DNA from: Silene latifolia
Lineage: Eukaryota; Streptophyta; Magnoliopsida; Caryophyllales; Caryophyllaceae
Length of the DNA stretch: 64,000 nt
Direction of reading: 5' to 3'
Assembly (NCBI RefSeq): GCF_048544455.1
Contig: NC_133536.1
Coordinates: forward strand, 194,063,325 to 194,127,324
Shown piece after piece: positions 11,072-23,661 of the stretch. A model generated the notes under the pieces. The model made no database searches, was not told the origin of the DNA, and worked only from the letters and a program-made list of their open reading frames with translations. Every line of letters starts with the position of its first letter. Position 1 is the first letter of the stretch. Position numbers and translations under genes: made by a program.

Positions 11072-12391
11072 CTAACCTACAGGCTCAATAAAACTACCAC
11101 CTCCAAACCTGTGTCCATCATCCGCAAAGTCATCCCGCCTATGTGGATTAAATTGTGAACACGTGTTTGGGGGTTGAGATGCTTGCATATCAGCCCAAAC
11201 CTTTTGCATTGCCGCCATTTGTTCGGCCTGTTCACGAACGATTTTTCAAGAGCAATTAAGCGGCTCGCTCATCATTCATGTGGGTGGAAAGCTGTGAAAT
11301 CATGCTAGGAGCATAAGAGAAAGACCGTCGACTAGCTTTGTTAGTAGGAGGATTATACCATATTTCGGCCCCTTTATCTCCGGTCCCAAATATTCGGTTC
11401 TTCTCGTCAAAGCCCTTGACAACCTTGTAGTACGCTTGGATCTCGTTGGGAGACTATCCAGGTGGCAATGGTTGACTCATCTCCTCATTGTAATCATGCT
11501 GAAAAAAGAAACAAAATCGTCAGAAATGATATATATATACCTATCTTTATAAGAAAGATATTATCGTTCTTTCTAAGAAAGATATTACCGTTCTTTGTAA
11601 TAAAAATAAATATTAAATTGAATACAAAAACTTACGTCTATCTTAGCAGCTCGAGGATTAACCCACTCGCCCTTCTTATTTTTCTTCGTCTTCGTAAACA
11701 ACTTGTAGGGAATGACCTCTTGACCCTGAAATTAGTATGGAAACAAGTAAAATCAAGTATATATTTGTCAATCATATATATTAACCACTTTTTAAAAGCA
11801 ATATAAACAATACTTACCAATTCCTTAAAAGCATTGGAGCAACTCTTCCGACCAAGAGTGTGGGTGCCCAATGCTTTCCCATCTTTGCCACCCGACTTCC
11901 TATTTGTCGTGTTGATTTTCGAATGTTTGGCAAAAGTGAGATCTTATGGCCTAGTCTTAAGGTTCTCCCACCAAGTATCAGGCACCCACTTTGGCTTTTT
12001 CTTATTATATTTCAGTCCATTAATAAGAGTGGTAATCCGCCTAGTTACCCTCACTTGCCACTCAGGCGTAGAATCATAGCCACGATCGATGGATCTTACA
12101 TGAGCCTGTTTCAAAAGCAAGTGTAAAATTAGTTATATAAAACTTAAGAAAATTATTATAAACTTAAGAAAATTATTATTGAAATACATAATTATAGATA
12201 AGTGTCAAATTAATTACCTCACAGTAATTCCACATCTTCTGACGCTGTGCGTGGCTCGCTTCACCCCACCTAGTGAAGTACTCATCTCCTAGGTTACGTG
12301 TGTACGACCAAGTAACATATTGCTTGACCGACTTGTCATCCCACCTGAAAAACACATAAATATTTAAAATTAAAATTGTAAATGATATATA

Positions 12392-12455
<64 letters not shown>

Positions 12456-12657
12456 TTTTAAAAAATAAAAAATTAACATAAACTTACCAAAAATGACCTG
12501 TCTGACCACGCCTCTCTGATGAGAGAATCACCTGCATGACCTCCTGTCTTCGTGTTGGAGGTTCAGGATCGACCTCATCCTCATTCTCCTCGTCCTCCCG
12601 ATCATGTTGAGATGCATTACTATTGCTCCCAAAAACACGGCGAAAAATATTCGGCAT
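11072..12657 (-). pseudogene. TNP1/Ptta-like CACTA accessory protein gene (five exons), with stops
   Basis: Minus-strand gene with good splice sites: exon 1 12657-12488 (ATG, MPNIFRRVFG), exon 2 12344-12218, exon 3 12105-11818, exon 4 11725-11636, exon 5 11498-11072 (TAG). Donors are GTAAG/GTAAT and acceptors CAG. Encoded features: an acidic N-terminus (DREDEENEDEVDPEPP); WDDKSVKQYVTWSYTRNLGD; THTLGRKSCSNAFKEL followed by a PYKLFTKTKKNKKGEWVNPR block, which matches the Transposase_24 (Ptta/En/Spm) pattern; and a C-terminal Gln/Met helix (REQAEQMAAMQK). In-frame stops occur in exon 3 (after NLKTRP) and twice in exon 5. Homologues bind subterminal repeats and assist TNP2. It lies immediately downstream of tnp2. 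Exon limits are my reading of splice consensus. Confidence 0.75.
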
Positions 12658-12847
12658 AATCACTGCTTAAAAACAATTCAAATTGTTAGTTCAAAGAAAA
12701 AAATCGCTAGTACAAATCAACCATTTCAGTAGGGTATATATAAACAATGGAAACAAACACTAAGTATAATTTTAAACAATGCAAATTTTATTGAATGTTT
12801 AAAATTTAAACTTTTTTACAAATGTATTAATAATTGTACAAATACAA

Positions 12848-13973
12848 CTAGTCCTCCTCACTATCAGTGTCACTACAAATCAAAAGAGGTTCATCATCTG
12901 AAAAAAGCACTCCTACTTCTTCCTCTGATTCCTCATTTTCGTATCTAATAAGTTCTTCAGCTTCATCTTCATCCCCTTATTCTCCGACGTCTCTGTCATA
13001 TTCCCCTTGACCTCTTTCCACTGCCACTTCATATACATCTTCATCCTCTATATCTTCCAAGAAAATCGGTGAAATTGAGTGATCATTCACAATCACATCT
13101 TCTTGAAAGGCACTTTCTTCAATATGAGCATCAACTTGTGATCTTGCCTTGGTTTTAAAAACAGCGGACCACTGAATACCTTGATTACCTTTCTTAATGG
13201 TTGGAAAAGGAGTATAACAAACTTTTTAGAAAATGCCTACAATTGTTGCGGAAAGGATGGTCAGGTCTTAGGAACTCACGGTGACAATCAAACCAACAAA
13301 CCTTTTTGCTATTTCTAAGCCAAAAAGATCTATGATCATTTTCTGGACAATAAGGACAAGCACGATACCCACTTGTGGACCAACCAAAAAGCATGTCATA
13401 TGTCGGGAAATCGTTGATCGCCCACATTAATGCAACCTTTAATTGAAAATATTGTTTCTTAGAGACATCGTAGGTGTCCACGCCGGTTTCCCAAAGTTGT
13501 TTGAACTCTTTGATCAACTGTTGGAGATAGACATCTAAATTTAACTTAGGGTTCTTAGGACCGGGAACGAGCACAGATAAGAACAGAAATTGTCTCTTCA
13601 TGTATAACCAAGGAGGTAAGTTGTACGGAGTAATAATCACGGGCCAACAGGAGTATTTCGTCCCGAACTACCCAAAAGGTTGAAATCCATCCGTACACAA
13701 ACCTAGCCGAACATTCCGGGGTTCACTTACAAAATCTGGATGCTCTCTATCGAAATGTTTCCGCGCTTCTCCATCACTTGGATGTGCCATTGTCCCCCTT
13801 TCTCTTAATCGGGAGTTTTTGTAGTGCCAACTCATCTCACCTGCTATGTGCTTGGTTGCATATAGTCGTTGTAACCTTGGCGCAAGCGGGAAATAAGTTA
13901 CTGATTTACAAGGAATTCGCCTCCCATTTGAATTCTTTTTACCTTTATACCGAGATGCACGACACTTTGTACA
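12848..13973 (-). pseudogene. tnp2 transposase, catalytic domain and C-terminus (piece 3 of 3)
   Basis: The reading enters from the Angela LTR boundary at 13973. It shows TKCRASRYKGKK, then YFPLAPRLQRLYATK, PRNVRLGLCTDGFQPFG (probable catalytic Asp), an in-frame TAG near 13669, ITPYNLPPWL, VLVPGPKNPKLNLDVYLQQL, ALMWAINDFPTYDMLFGWST and CWFDCHREFLRPDHPFR. These are hallmarks of the Transposase_21/TNP2 domain. Near 13235 an internal deletion joins this to the end of a DUF4216-type region (YTPFPTIKKGNQ, then WSAVFKTKARSQVDA), in another frame. A strongly acidic C-terminus follows, stopping at 12848-12850, with another TAA near 12979. The other pieces are at 51425-51912 and 55188-55408. Confidence 0.88.
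13969..13973. repeat. left TSD (gtaca) of the Angela array
   Basis: gtaca here and at 51420-51424: a perfect 5-bp duplication flanking the outer ends of the whole three-LTR array. tnp2 reads on across the site if one copy is counted. Confidence 0.95.
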
Positions 13974-15218
13974 TGTTGGGGTTATTGTCCTCCACAATAG
14001 TGCGTTAACATAATAAATCTCATTATTGGAATATCGTCAGATATTTAATTATTTGATCCTCGTCAGTTGGTTAACGTAAATTGATAACGGTTGGCTGACT
14101 AGAGTTTGACGTTATTGTCGTGAGACGACGGTGATCAACTGACCTCTTTCGGTCACACCTATAGGAACGAACCCCAATAGACAACTAATTAATTGTATGA
14201 GATACAATGTATTTAGTCCCTTGATTTGTAGACTAAAAAGTTAGTCGATTATTTTTAGAGAGATTTTGAGTTGCGAACTCGAGGAGCGGCAGTTATTATT
14301 TAATTATGCGATAATTGAATAATAAGTTTTTGGAGACGGGTTTTAGTTAATTAATTGTTAATTCACTAAAATTGTACTAATTGATTAATGTGATTAATAT
14401 TGGTACGTAAATAATATGTGTAGCGGTACACGTATATTTACGGAGTGAATTGGACGAATTAATTATGGAAGTATTTAAACATGAAACGATGTTTAAAATA
14501 AAATTACACGGATTTGTGCGACAAATATAAGAACCAACATGGACCCGTATATGGGCAAGTGGACCGTGTAAAATAAGAGTAGTGGATGATTACTCACATA
14601 ATCATTTCACCTTATTTTTGTATACTACCATAATTTATCTTATATAATATTTTGCATGTGATGTAAGATGAAAAATATAAGACAAAATTGTCCACTAACA
14701 CACTCCATCTCAACCGCCACTTTTCCCTTCCTTTTACTCCATCCATTGTTCATTTTTCCAGTCTACCTCACTTCTTCACTTAATACATTGCATGTGAACA
14801 ATTCTTCAACATCTCTCTAAAAATATTACTCATCTTTACTAAGCTTGTTAGTAAAAATATATAATTACTAAGACTTGTTAGTAATATCATAAATAATATC
14901 AAGGGTTCAATATTAACAAGTTCTAGTTCAATACTTGTTATTATTTTTGGGTAAGTTCTTGGGTGCAACAAGAAGGAGATCTTCTCTTTGAAGATTATTA
15001 AGGAGGATCATCCATTTGGAATAAGCTCAAGAATAAGCTAGTAAGGTGAACTAGTTTGTGCCCTTTTTACCACAAATTCAATGTAAGGAAATTATTTTTC
15101 CTTATACTTTCTTTTTATGCTCTCATATTAGCATGCATGTTACATAGATCACCTAAATGACAATTTATGAGATAACTTAATTTTATTATAGAGTCTAATA
15201 TGGATCTATGATCTTTCA
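13974..15218 (+). repeat. Angela array LTR 1
   Basis: 1245 bp, TGTTGGGGTTATTG...GATCTTTCA. Possible TATA box TATATAA at 14641-14647, followed by a pyrimidine-rich stretch. A few differences from LTRs 2 and 3 are visible at its start (GGGGTTAT versus GGAGTTAG). Confidence 0.93.
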
Positions 15219-15220
15219 AG

Positions 15221-15232
15221 TGGTATCAGAGC
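15221..15232 (+). other. PBS, iMet-tRNA type (unit 1)
   Basis: TGGTATCAGAGC, two bases after the LTR end. Confidence 0.92.
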
Positions 15233-17166
15233 ATAGGCTTGTAATTTGCATGTTGATTTAAAACATTTTAATGAATTATGAGATAATTTATAAAAACTCA
15301 AAAATTGTGTTAGAAGAGGTTTTAGCACGAAATTTTTGGGACATGCATACCTACTGATCTCAAAAGGTTTGTGGTATTTTTTGGTGATTTTTGAAGTTAT
15401 TTTGCTATTTTTAATGATTTTTGGTAGAAAACCGAGTCAAAATATCGCATTTTAGATAAAAATTGACTAAATATAGTTAAAGTTGATTCGGTGCATGGAT
15501 TTTGTATGGTATTTAATGTATGTTTTCTACTATTTGTATGCAAAAAGTTGAAGGTTGGTTCGAATTTTTTGCATGTTTATTGATTTTATGAGATAAAAGT
15601 CGATAAAAGTCAAATTAATTAATCATAATTTCGAAACATTTGATTCTGCCCATGATAAATTTATGTACATTTAATAATATTATTTAAATGTCAAAAGTGA
15701 TTTTGCATGTGTGTTTTCACTTTGTTTTGATGTTTATTGGTTTTAGTGGTTAAAAACCGATAAATATCGATCTTTTTCTTTATAAAATTTATCCGGAATG
15801 TTTGGGCAATGTTTCTGACATTTTGGTGTTCTTGGGAGTGTTCCAGAATATTAAAAATTTTTGTTTCATTTTTTTGGGTAATTTTTCAATTATTTTGGAT
15901 TTTTACTTAAATATTATGATTTTATCGATTAAATTAGCAAAATATCACCAAATCAAACTAATTATTTATCATAAAATTAATGAGGACTAATTTTGAGGTT
16001 CAAAACAGTTTGGACAATTAGTTTGGACTTAAATGAGATTTAAGAGTTGATTATTGATTTTTACATGTTAAAAATCGATTAAATCCACAAAAACCGAGAT
16101 GGATACCAATGAATGATAGATAGGGCGATTTTGGCACCATTTTACAGTATTTTAAGCATATTTATTTAAGTTGAATGAATGATTGTCATTTATTTAAAGT
16201 ATTTATCTTGTTGTACCTAGTATGGTCTAGTTAATTTTAATTGTTATTACTCGAAATGAATGGGAATATCGATTTGTTTGTAATTAAATACGATCTCGTA
16301 TCGTCGGTTTGTAATTAATTAATAGTTTTATTTATTTTATTAATTAATGTATAATAGGAATAGCTATTTAATTTAATTGTAATAGTTATTTTTACCGGCG
16401 ATTCCAAAAGACGGATTACAACGAGACGGAGTCTATTTTTGGAAGGTGTTCCAAATCCCACAAGGAAGAGCCACTTATGGAATGAAGAGGCAAGGGACCA
16501 AGGAGTTGGTTTCCGAAATGTAATAGACTAGTTTTTATTAACTAGGTGGCCATACTAGGATTTATTCATATGCTTACATGTTTGCTTGTTTTATTTTCGC
16601 GCATGCCAAAATCGCCATTCACATGCATTTTATTTTCGCGGTTGTCAATTCACGTAATTTACATTCACCGAATTAATTCACTTATAAGGAATTTATGACT
16701 AAATTGACAAGATATCTCACATAACTTAAATTGAGATTAACCTTACCAATTAGTAAAACCTATGAATCTCTTGTTCATTAGAGCCACGCTCGCCCAAGCG
16801 GGGTGTTCTCTTTTTACCTTGGGTAAGTAGGGTGGTAAACAGTTATCACACGCTAAAATTGGTTGGACTCAACGGGATATAACACGGTCTTGTGTTCCGG
16901 GGCTAGTAGATGAATTTGAGGAAATTCGTCGACCATGAGTTCTAGAGGTAGAATTAGTCAACATGACTTACCGAATTTACGCAATTATGCGATGTTTCAC
17001 CCAAGCGATGCTCATTTTTGTTTAATATTTGGGTCTTGGAATTATTTATATAATTTAGTGGGAGGTCATTATATAAATGCCAAAACTTACTAAACATGTT
17101 TTTACAAGTAATTTTTAAAACAATGAATGTTAATTTTCCCTTTTTATTGTAGCATTTTAATTCGCA
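15233..17166 (+). other. untranslated leader of Angela unit 1
   Basis: About 1.93 kb, AT-rich, no supported coding sequence. Its counterpart in unit 2 (43422-45354) aligns throughout with scattered substitutions and small indels. Confidence 0.8.
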
Positions 17167-20100
17167 ATGGCAACTTCATCAACTCCTTCGACTACTTCAC
17201 TAGGCAAAGATTCATGGCTAAGGTCCATAATGGACAAATGTATTTTAAAAGATGACGGTAGTAACTTTCTTGAATGGGAATCCAATATCAAAAATGCCGC
17301 GTTGTCCGACAATGTGCTCACTTACTTGACCGATGCTCCTCCCATCGAGCCCGGTGCAAGAGCTTCATCGGCGGTGCGGACCGCCTATGATGACTATGTG
17401 AGGATGTTGAATGATATTAAGAATGTGTTGATATGGTCAATATCCCCAAAGCTCAAGCTATCATGCATTTCTTTAAATGCGTACGAGATTTTCACTCGTA
17501 TGATCACTATGTTTTCACAAACACCAAAAGTCCGTCAATACGATGCGGCGGCACGCTTCTTTGAAGCTAAGCTTGATAGGGGCCAAAAGGTTGGTCCCCA
17601 TGTACTCAAAATGGTCGAATATGTTGACATCCTAGAGCGTCTAGGGTGTAAGATTCCTAAGACTCTTGTGGTGGATCGTATCCTCCACTCACTCCCCACC
17701 AAGTTTGCCCACTTTAGGGTAAACTACAACGTGAATGACATGGATAAGAGTTACCATGAAATTCATGCACTCCTCACCCAAGCGGAGAGGGATATGGAGG
17801 CTAGTGGGAGTGAAAAAGGGGATGTTTTAACCATGAAGTTAAAGAACATGTCCCTTGGAGTCAAGAAAGGAAAAGGGAAGGAAAAGTCCCAATTCAAGAA
17901 ATCGTCAAAGAAAAATGACAAGGGAAAGGGGAAGACCGTTGAGAATGGCAATCCCAAGGCAAAAAGTGTCAAGCTCTCCGAGGCCGAATGTTTCCATTGT
18001 AGTGGGAAGGGGCATTATAGGAGGAGTTGTCCCAAATACTTGGAGGATCTCAAGGAAGGGCGTGTGACGCCTATTGGTATGATTTCCTCTCTCTATGTGA
18101 TAGACGTTAATTATGCTTGTACTTCCACTTGGGTACTTGATACCGGATGTGGCTCTCACCTTTGTAACCATTTGCAGGGTTTAAGGGGCGTGCAAGCACT
18201 AGCAAAAGGTGATGTGGATCTCCGCATGGACAATGGAGCTAGAGTAGCCACCGTTTCCGTGGAGACCTATGTGCTCACTTTAGCTAGTGGTTTAGAGTTG
18301 TATTTAAATAAGTGTTATTTTGTACCAACTTTAACTAAGAACATCATCTCCATTTCCGCGTTAGACGCGGAAGGCTTTTGTTTTATGATTAAGGACAAGT
18401 GTTGTACTTTTTCTTTTAATGATGTGGTTTATGGCAAGGCCATTTCAATTGGAGGCATTTATGTTTTAAATGATGTTAATGACGTTTATCATGTGGATAC
18501 TAAAAAGCTCAAAACGGGTGATCCAAACGAATCCTACCTTTGGCATTGTCGTTTAGGCCACATAAACGAAAGACGCATTAAGAGACTTGCTTCATCAAAA
18601 GTGCTCAAACCATTTGGTTTTGAATCTTATGGCACATGCGAGTCTTGCCTTTTAGGCAAGATGACTCGTGCACCTTTTGCGGGAAAAGGGACACGAGCTA
18701 GTGAGGTTTTGGCTCTCATACATACGGATGTATGTGGACCATTAACCATCACCGCTAGAGGAGGTTTTCACTACTTCATTACTTTTACTGATGACTTAAG
18801 TAGATATGGGTATGTCTATTTAATGAAGAACAAGAGTGAAGCCTTTGACAAGTTCAAAGAGTTCCAAAAAGAAGTAGAGAACCAATTGGATAAAAAGATA
18901 AAGACCCTACGGTCGGACCGTGGTGGTGAGTATTTAAATATTGAATTTGATTCACACCTAAAAGATTGTGGTATAGTATCACAATGGACTCCTCCTGGCA
19001 CACCGCAATTAAATGGTGTGGCCGAAAGGAGAAATCGAACTTTACTTGATATGGTTAAGTCAATGATGAGTCTATTTGAGCTTCCTAGTTCATTTTGGGG
19101 TTTTTGCCCTCTTGTCTGCAGTATTTTCACTAAATCGAAGCCGGACTAAAGCGGCCGATAAGACTCCATATGAGATATGGACAGAGAAAGTCCTCATTTG
19201 TCATTCATGCATATTTGGGGTTGCGATGCGTACGTTAAGATCAAGTCTGACAATAAGCTTGCACCCAGGTCTGACAAATGTCTTTTTGTAGGATATCCAA
19301 GGGAAACACGTGGCTATTACTTCTACAATAAACACGAGAATAAAGTGTTTGTGGCTCGTGATGCTGTCTTCATAGAAAAGGAATTTATTTCTTGGAGATA
19401 GAGTGGAAGAAAATTTGAACTTGAAGAAGTTCGAGAGCCACAAACCGAGAATGAGGTAGAGGAGAACGTGGAGGATAACATTCCCTCTTCCTCTGAAACG
19501 GTAATTATTCCTAGAAAGTCAAGTAGGATTTCTAATCCACCTGATCGCTACCTTGGTAACATCGAAGAGGATGGTGTTTTGTTACATTTGAAAGTGATGA
19601 ACCCACTACCTACAAATCGGCCATGTCTAGTCCCGACTCCTCGCTTTGGCTAGAAGCCATGCGGTCCGAAATGGATTCCATGTACAAGAACCAAGTATGG
19701 GACTTGGTGGATTTACCTGAGGGAGTGCGACCCCTTCAGTGCAAATGGATATATAAAATTTAGCTCGGCGTGGATAAACATGTGGATGTTTACAAAGCTA
19801 GATTGGTGGCAAAAGGTTTCACCCAAGTTCATGGTTTACACTATGACGAAACCTTCGCTCCAGTCGCTATGCTTAGGTCCATTAGGATAATCTTAGCGGT
19901 TGCCGCATTTCATGATTATGAGATTTGGCAAATGGATGTCAAAACCGCCTTCTTGAATGGGATTCTAGAAGAAGAGGTGTACATGATACAACCTGAAGGC
20001 TTTGTTGATACATCTAACCCTAAGAAAGTGTGTAAGCTTAAAAAGTCCATCTATGGTCTTAAGCAATTATCTAGGAGTTGGAATCATCGCTTTGATCATG

Positions 20101-21179
20101 TTATTAAACAATATGGTTTCACTAGAAGTGTGGAAGAACCGTGTTTATACATGAAGTTTAGTGGGAGTAAGGTTGCATTCCTTGTCCTATATGTGGATGA
20201 CATATTGCTCATTGGGAATGATGTTCCATCACTCACTTCCGTTAAGGAGTGGCTAGGGAAACACTTCCAAATGAAGGATTTGGGAGAGGCACAACGAATC
20301 TTAGGTATCCGGATCTATAGGGATAGGTCCAAGAGGATACTAGCATTGAGTTAAGAAGCTTATATTGACAAAGTTCTTAACCGGTTCAATATGAAAGACT
20401 CCAAGAGAGGATTTCTACCTATGGGCCAAGGGATTACTTTGAGCAAGTCACAGTCTCCCTCCCCCCCTATGGAAATTGAACACATGAAGACAGTCCCTTA
20501 TGCTTCCGCTGTTGGGTCTATCATGTATGCTATGATTTGTACTCGTCCCGACGTTGAGTATGCCTTAAGCATGACAGGTCGGTATCAAGCCAAGCCTGGT
20601 GAGAGTCACTGGATAGCCGTAAAGAACATTCTTAAGTACTTGAGAAGGACTAAGGATTCGTTCTTAGTGTTTGGAGGAGAAACTAAGTTGCGTGTAAGAG
20701 GTTACACGGACGCAAGTTTCCAAACCGATCGGGATGACATGAAATCCTAATCCGGCTATGTGTTTATGATATATGTAGTAGCTGTTTACTGGAAGATCTT
20801 CAAGCAAAGCGTTACTGCGGATTCTACAACAGAGGCCGAGTACCTTGCAGCGTCTGAGGCTGCGAATGAAGCTGTTTGGATTAGGCAATTCATGGAGGGA
20901 CTAGGAGTAGTCCATTCCGCCAAAGATCCTATCACTCTATATTGTGATAACAGTGGAGCTATTTTTCAAGCCAAAGAGCCTAAGTCTAGTAACAAATCTA
21001 GAAACATTGAAAGGAAATACCATGTAATTAGAGATTATGTGGAAAGGAAGGAAATTGACATTTGTAAGGTTGGGACAGATGATAATATTGCTGATCCTTT
21101 AACCAAGCCTTTATCAAAGGCTAAGCATGATGGTCATGTCGTCGCTATGGGATTGAGACGAGTACCAGATTTTCTTTAG
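17167..21179 (+). pseudogene. Angela-like Copia gag-pol, unit 1
   Basis: The polyprotein opens with a 660-codon ORF (17167-19149). It contains the UBN2 gag, a CCHC knuckle CFHCSGKGHYRRSC (C275, C278, H283, C288), protease WVLDTGCGSH (D325), GAG-pre-integrase and integrase core with D521 (HTDVCGP), D584 (RSDRGGEY) and E620 (AERRNRT): a DD35E triad. A frameshift after SSFWGF ends this ORF; the rest resumes in another frame with KTPYEIW. RT follows, with KARLVAKGFTQVHGLHYDET and YVDD at 20190-20201, then RNase H (GYTDASF; TADSTTEAEYLA; DNSGAI). Stops at 19399, 19763, 20352 and 20748 and a frameshift near 19587 disable it. The lesions at about 19100, 20352 and 20748 are shared with unit 2. Confidence 0.93.
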
Positions 21180-21229
21180 ATTATGGATATGTAATAATTG
21201 GATAGTGTATCTTTTATTTTATATATATG

Positions 21230-21234
21230 ATAAT
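21230..21234. repeat. left TSD (ataat) of the inner gypsy array
   Basis: ataat here and at 41408-41412. The undisturbed site in Angela unit 2 (near 49420) reads tatatatgataatcacattc, with a single copy, which confirms the insertion point. Confidence 0.96.
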
Positions 21235-22657
21235 TGATACGTGCATTTTATATAGTCTTTTTAGCCTATTTTATGCACGTATTTCCATGCTTTTATCGTA
21301 GTTTTATGCTACGAAATGCCCCGAATATGCTACTTTGGGTTATTTTGTCTTATTTGCAGGAATGAACCAGAAAGTACTGAAATCAAGCCTTTTACCATCC
21401 ATTTAGCATGCATTCGGAGGAAGAGTGAATTTGGAGCGGGAATGTAGCTAGTTTGGGATGCGCAAAGAAGAAAGATAGCTAGGCGAGCAAAGGAAGAACT
21501 TCAAATTGCTAGTGCCTACTTTGGAGAGCCATATCTCTAGTTCTACAACAGATATGCAGGTGATTCCAATTGGAAATGAAAGTTTGTCCTCTTAGCTTTC
21601 CAACGCCACCGGAATCGCCCTATTTGCCCAAGTAACGAAGAAATGGCAGCCGTTTGAAGTTCAGTGCGCAAAGCAGGAAAAGTACTCGATCGAGTAGATA
21701 AATCACTCGATCGAGTACTAGCTACAGCGAGAAGGTTATTGTCGAGTATGATTAGATTTATTCTTATGTTTATCTTATATCTAGTTAATAATAATAATAC
21801 TACTTAGTATAAATAAGATAGTTTTAGACCTAATAGAAATAATTCATTCCCTGGAGTCGAGAGGGGGACGGACGACGCTTCTTCTTTTCTCTCTATTTCC
21901 GGATTAATTGTAATTTTCTCTTCCCTTAATTCTCATTCATAATTAGTTTGCTCTTAATCTCTCTTATACTCTTATTTAATTTATGCATCTTAGATTAATT
22001 CTCTCTCTTATAATGCCACTTTCAATTAATTGCTTATTTGTCTTTATTTGTTTCATCAATATGAGTAGCTAATTCCTCTCTGCTAAGACTATAGGGGATC
22101 CATAATTATGAAGGGAGAGTAATCGATTTATTGGGTTAATGCTGGTGTTGTCTTTGTTGGTTAAATGTTGCGATTAATTGTATCCGCGATTGAGTCGACG
22201 CAATTAGACCTTTAATTCTTAGTGATCCTTGACCTGGACCGAAAGGTTGGAAAAGGTAGACTAGTAGCGAACAATAGAGTATTGCAGTGAGGGCGAAAGT
22301 TAAGCTGTTTACGCTTTAGGGTGAATTAAGGACCGAAAGGTGACGTTCGTTACCCCTTAGACCGTATTTGCATTGACCTGAGACCTAGATTACTTGACCG
22401 GATGATTATGGTGAACCGTCTGTCTTAGCTGTTCCTCTTTATCTGTTTGCTTCCTTCTTTTTATTTCCCTCTCCCTTATTCTCTTTAGTTTAGAATATCA
22501 CTTTTAAAACCCCCACATTGTGACACCCGTTACTCATAGACTAAAATTAGACAGATAAATCTCATTTTTGCCTCCCTGTGGAGATCGACCCTACTTGCCG
22601 CTGACTTCTGTTAGTTGTAACTTAGGTATTTATTTTTGGTACCTGACGACGGTATCA
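21235..22657 (+). repeat. inner array LTR a
   Basis: 1423 bp, TGATACGTGCATTTT...GACGGTATCA. Contains two palindromes (tactcgatcgagta, cactcgatcgagtac) at 21682-21719 and a TATA box downstream. Confidence 0.95.
21808..21815 (+). promoter_or_regulatory. LTR TATA box (LTR a; equivalents in b-e)
   Basis: TATAAATA about 570 bp into the LTR. The same box is at 26489, 31175, 35866 and 40555 in the other LTRs. Transcription would start roughly 30 bp downstream if active. Confidence 0.65.
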
Positions 22658-22662
22658 AATTT

Positions 22663-22680
22663 TGGCGCCGTTGCCGGGGA
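22663..22680 (+). other. PBS, Athila/Tat type (inner array)
   Basis: TGGCGCCGTTGCCGGGGA, five bases after the LTR end. Repeated at 27346, 32028 and 36723. This PBS, usually assigned to tRNA-Asp, is typical of Athila/Tat gypsy elements. Confidence 0.88.
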
Positions 22681-22755
22681 GGCAGCGTAGTTTTATTTGT
22701 TTTTATTTAGTTTATTTCTTGTCTCAAGGAGCTTCGGTTCCTTGAGACCGTTATT

Positions 22756-23661
22756 ATGTCTTTCGTTCTTCTCTTTCCGCGGGAAGAGAACGAAATTTTT
22801 GATACTTATTTAGCCAGGTTTTTGGAGTGGCTCGAGCCCAGACGAGATGCATTTTCTGAACTCCAATTGTGCTGGACTATCTTCCGGGGTATGAATAACC
22901 CTACGCGAGCATACCTAGAATCTATTGGTAAGTGGGATTTCGAACGAATCCCCGTAAATGAGGTATTAGAATTCTTTAATTGGTTTGCTGCTGAATCTCT
23001 TAAACCCAACTTTTCTCTTCATGTTGACTCAAATGAGGGGGTGGGTGAGACCTTAGAAACCAATCTAGGAAATGCTGACGGAGACATAGAGGAGACCATT
23101 AGCGTGGTTGACAATCCTTTTTATGAGGATAGTCTAGAACCCCTTTATGATTCTTGTAATGTTAGTGAGGACGATTTGGAGGCTCTCTTTGAGAACCTCC
23201 ATCTTGACGAGTCTAGCGATGAGGAGAGTGATAGTCTAGAGGCTAAATGGGATACTTATGATGATATCGATGATGAGCCCATTTTAGGAGACCCCATTGA
23301 CCCATTTGACTTTACCGCCCCATGCATTTGGGACGATTATCCACCTTCTCCCTTAGTTGACCAGACTCCTCCACCTCACAGTTCATACCCGTCTGAGCAT
23401 CTTAATTCTACTCGCGTTATTTTTGAGTTAATTGCTCCTGAGCTCTCTAATTTTCCACCTGCGGATAATTTGAGCTTTTATATTCCGCCCTTAGCTGGAG
23501 GGCAGAATTACTTTGTGAATGATTTTAGGAGGTATCATAGGAAATTTGTTAGGCTTAAATGTTATTATATTTCAATTTCCTATGATATTACTATATTATG
23601 GTGCTACTTACGCTTTTGTGTAGCACATGCGCGGTTTGACACAGTTCTTCGCGAGCTTTGA
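22756..23661 (+). CDS. minimal gag-like ORF, inner array unit 1 (intact, 301 aa)
   Basis: Starts 93 bp after the PBS region with ATG at 22756. Residues 1-85 resemble the middle of a Retrotrans_gag domain: LCWTIFRGMNNPTRAYLES aligns with LCNQFYNGLYDDHRALLDS in the Athila gag at 59 kb, followed by EVLEFFNWFAAESL. Residues about 110-200 are very acidic (DLEALFENLHLDESSDEESD), then Pro-rich (YPPSPLVDQTPPP). The C-terminal 60 residues are basic and aromatic (YFVNDFRRYHRKFVRLKCYY) with a hydrophobic patch that could be a weak membrane segment. There is no zinc knuckle. This is the only copy of four without a frameshift. Role inferred: particle or RNA-binding protein of a TR-GAG element. It is much shorter than a full gag. 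Confidence 0.7.
   Translation: MSFVLLFPREENEIFDTYLARFLEWLEPRRDAFSELQLCWTIFRGMNNPTRAYLESIGKWDFERIPVNEVLEFFNWFAAESLKPNFSLHVDSNEGVGETLETNLGNADGDIEETISVVDNPFYEDSLEPLYDSCNVSEDDLEALFENLHLDESSDEESDSLEAKWDTYDDIDDEPILGDPIDPFDFTAPCIWDDYPPSPLVDQTPPPHSSYPSEHLNSTRVIFELIAPELSNFPPADNLSFYIPPLAGGQNYFVNDFRRYHRKFVRLKCYYISISYDITILWCYLRFCVAHARFDTVLREL

Noticed and set aside
17763-18171. Antisense ORFs opposite Angela gag and integrase
   Set aside because: Shadows of the coding strand, present in both copies only because the sense strand is conserved.
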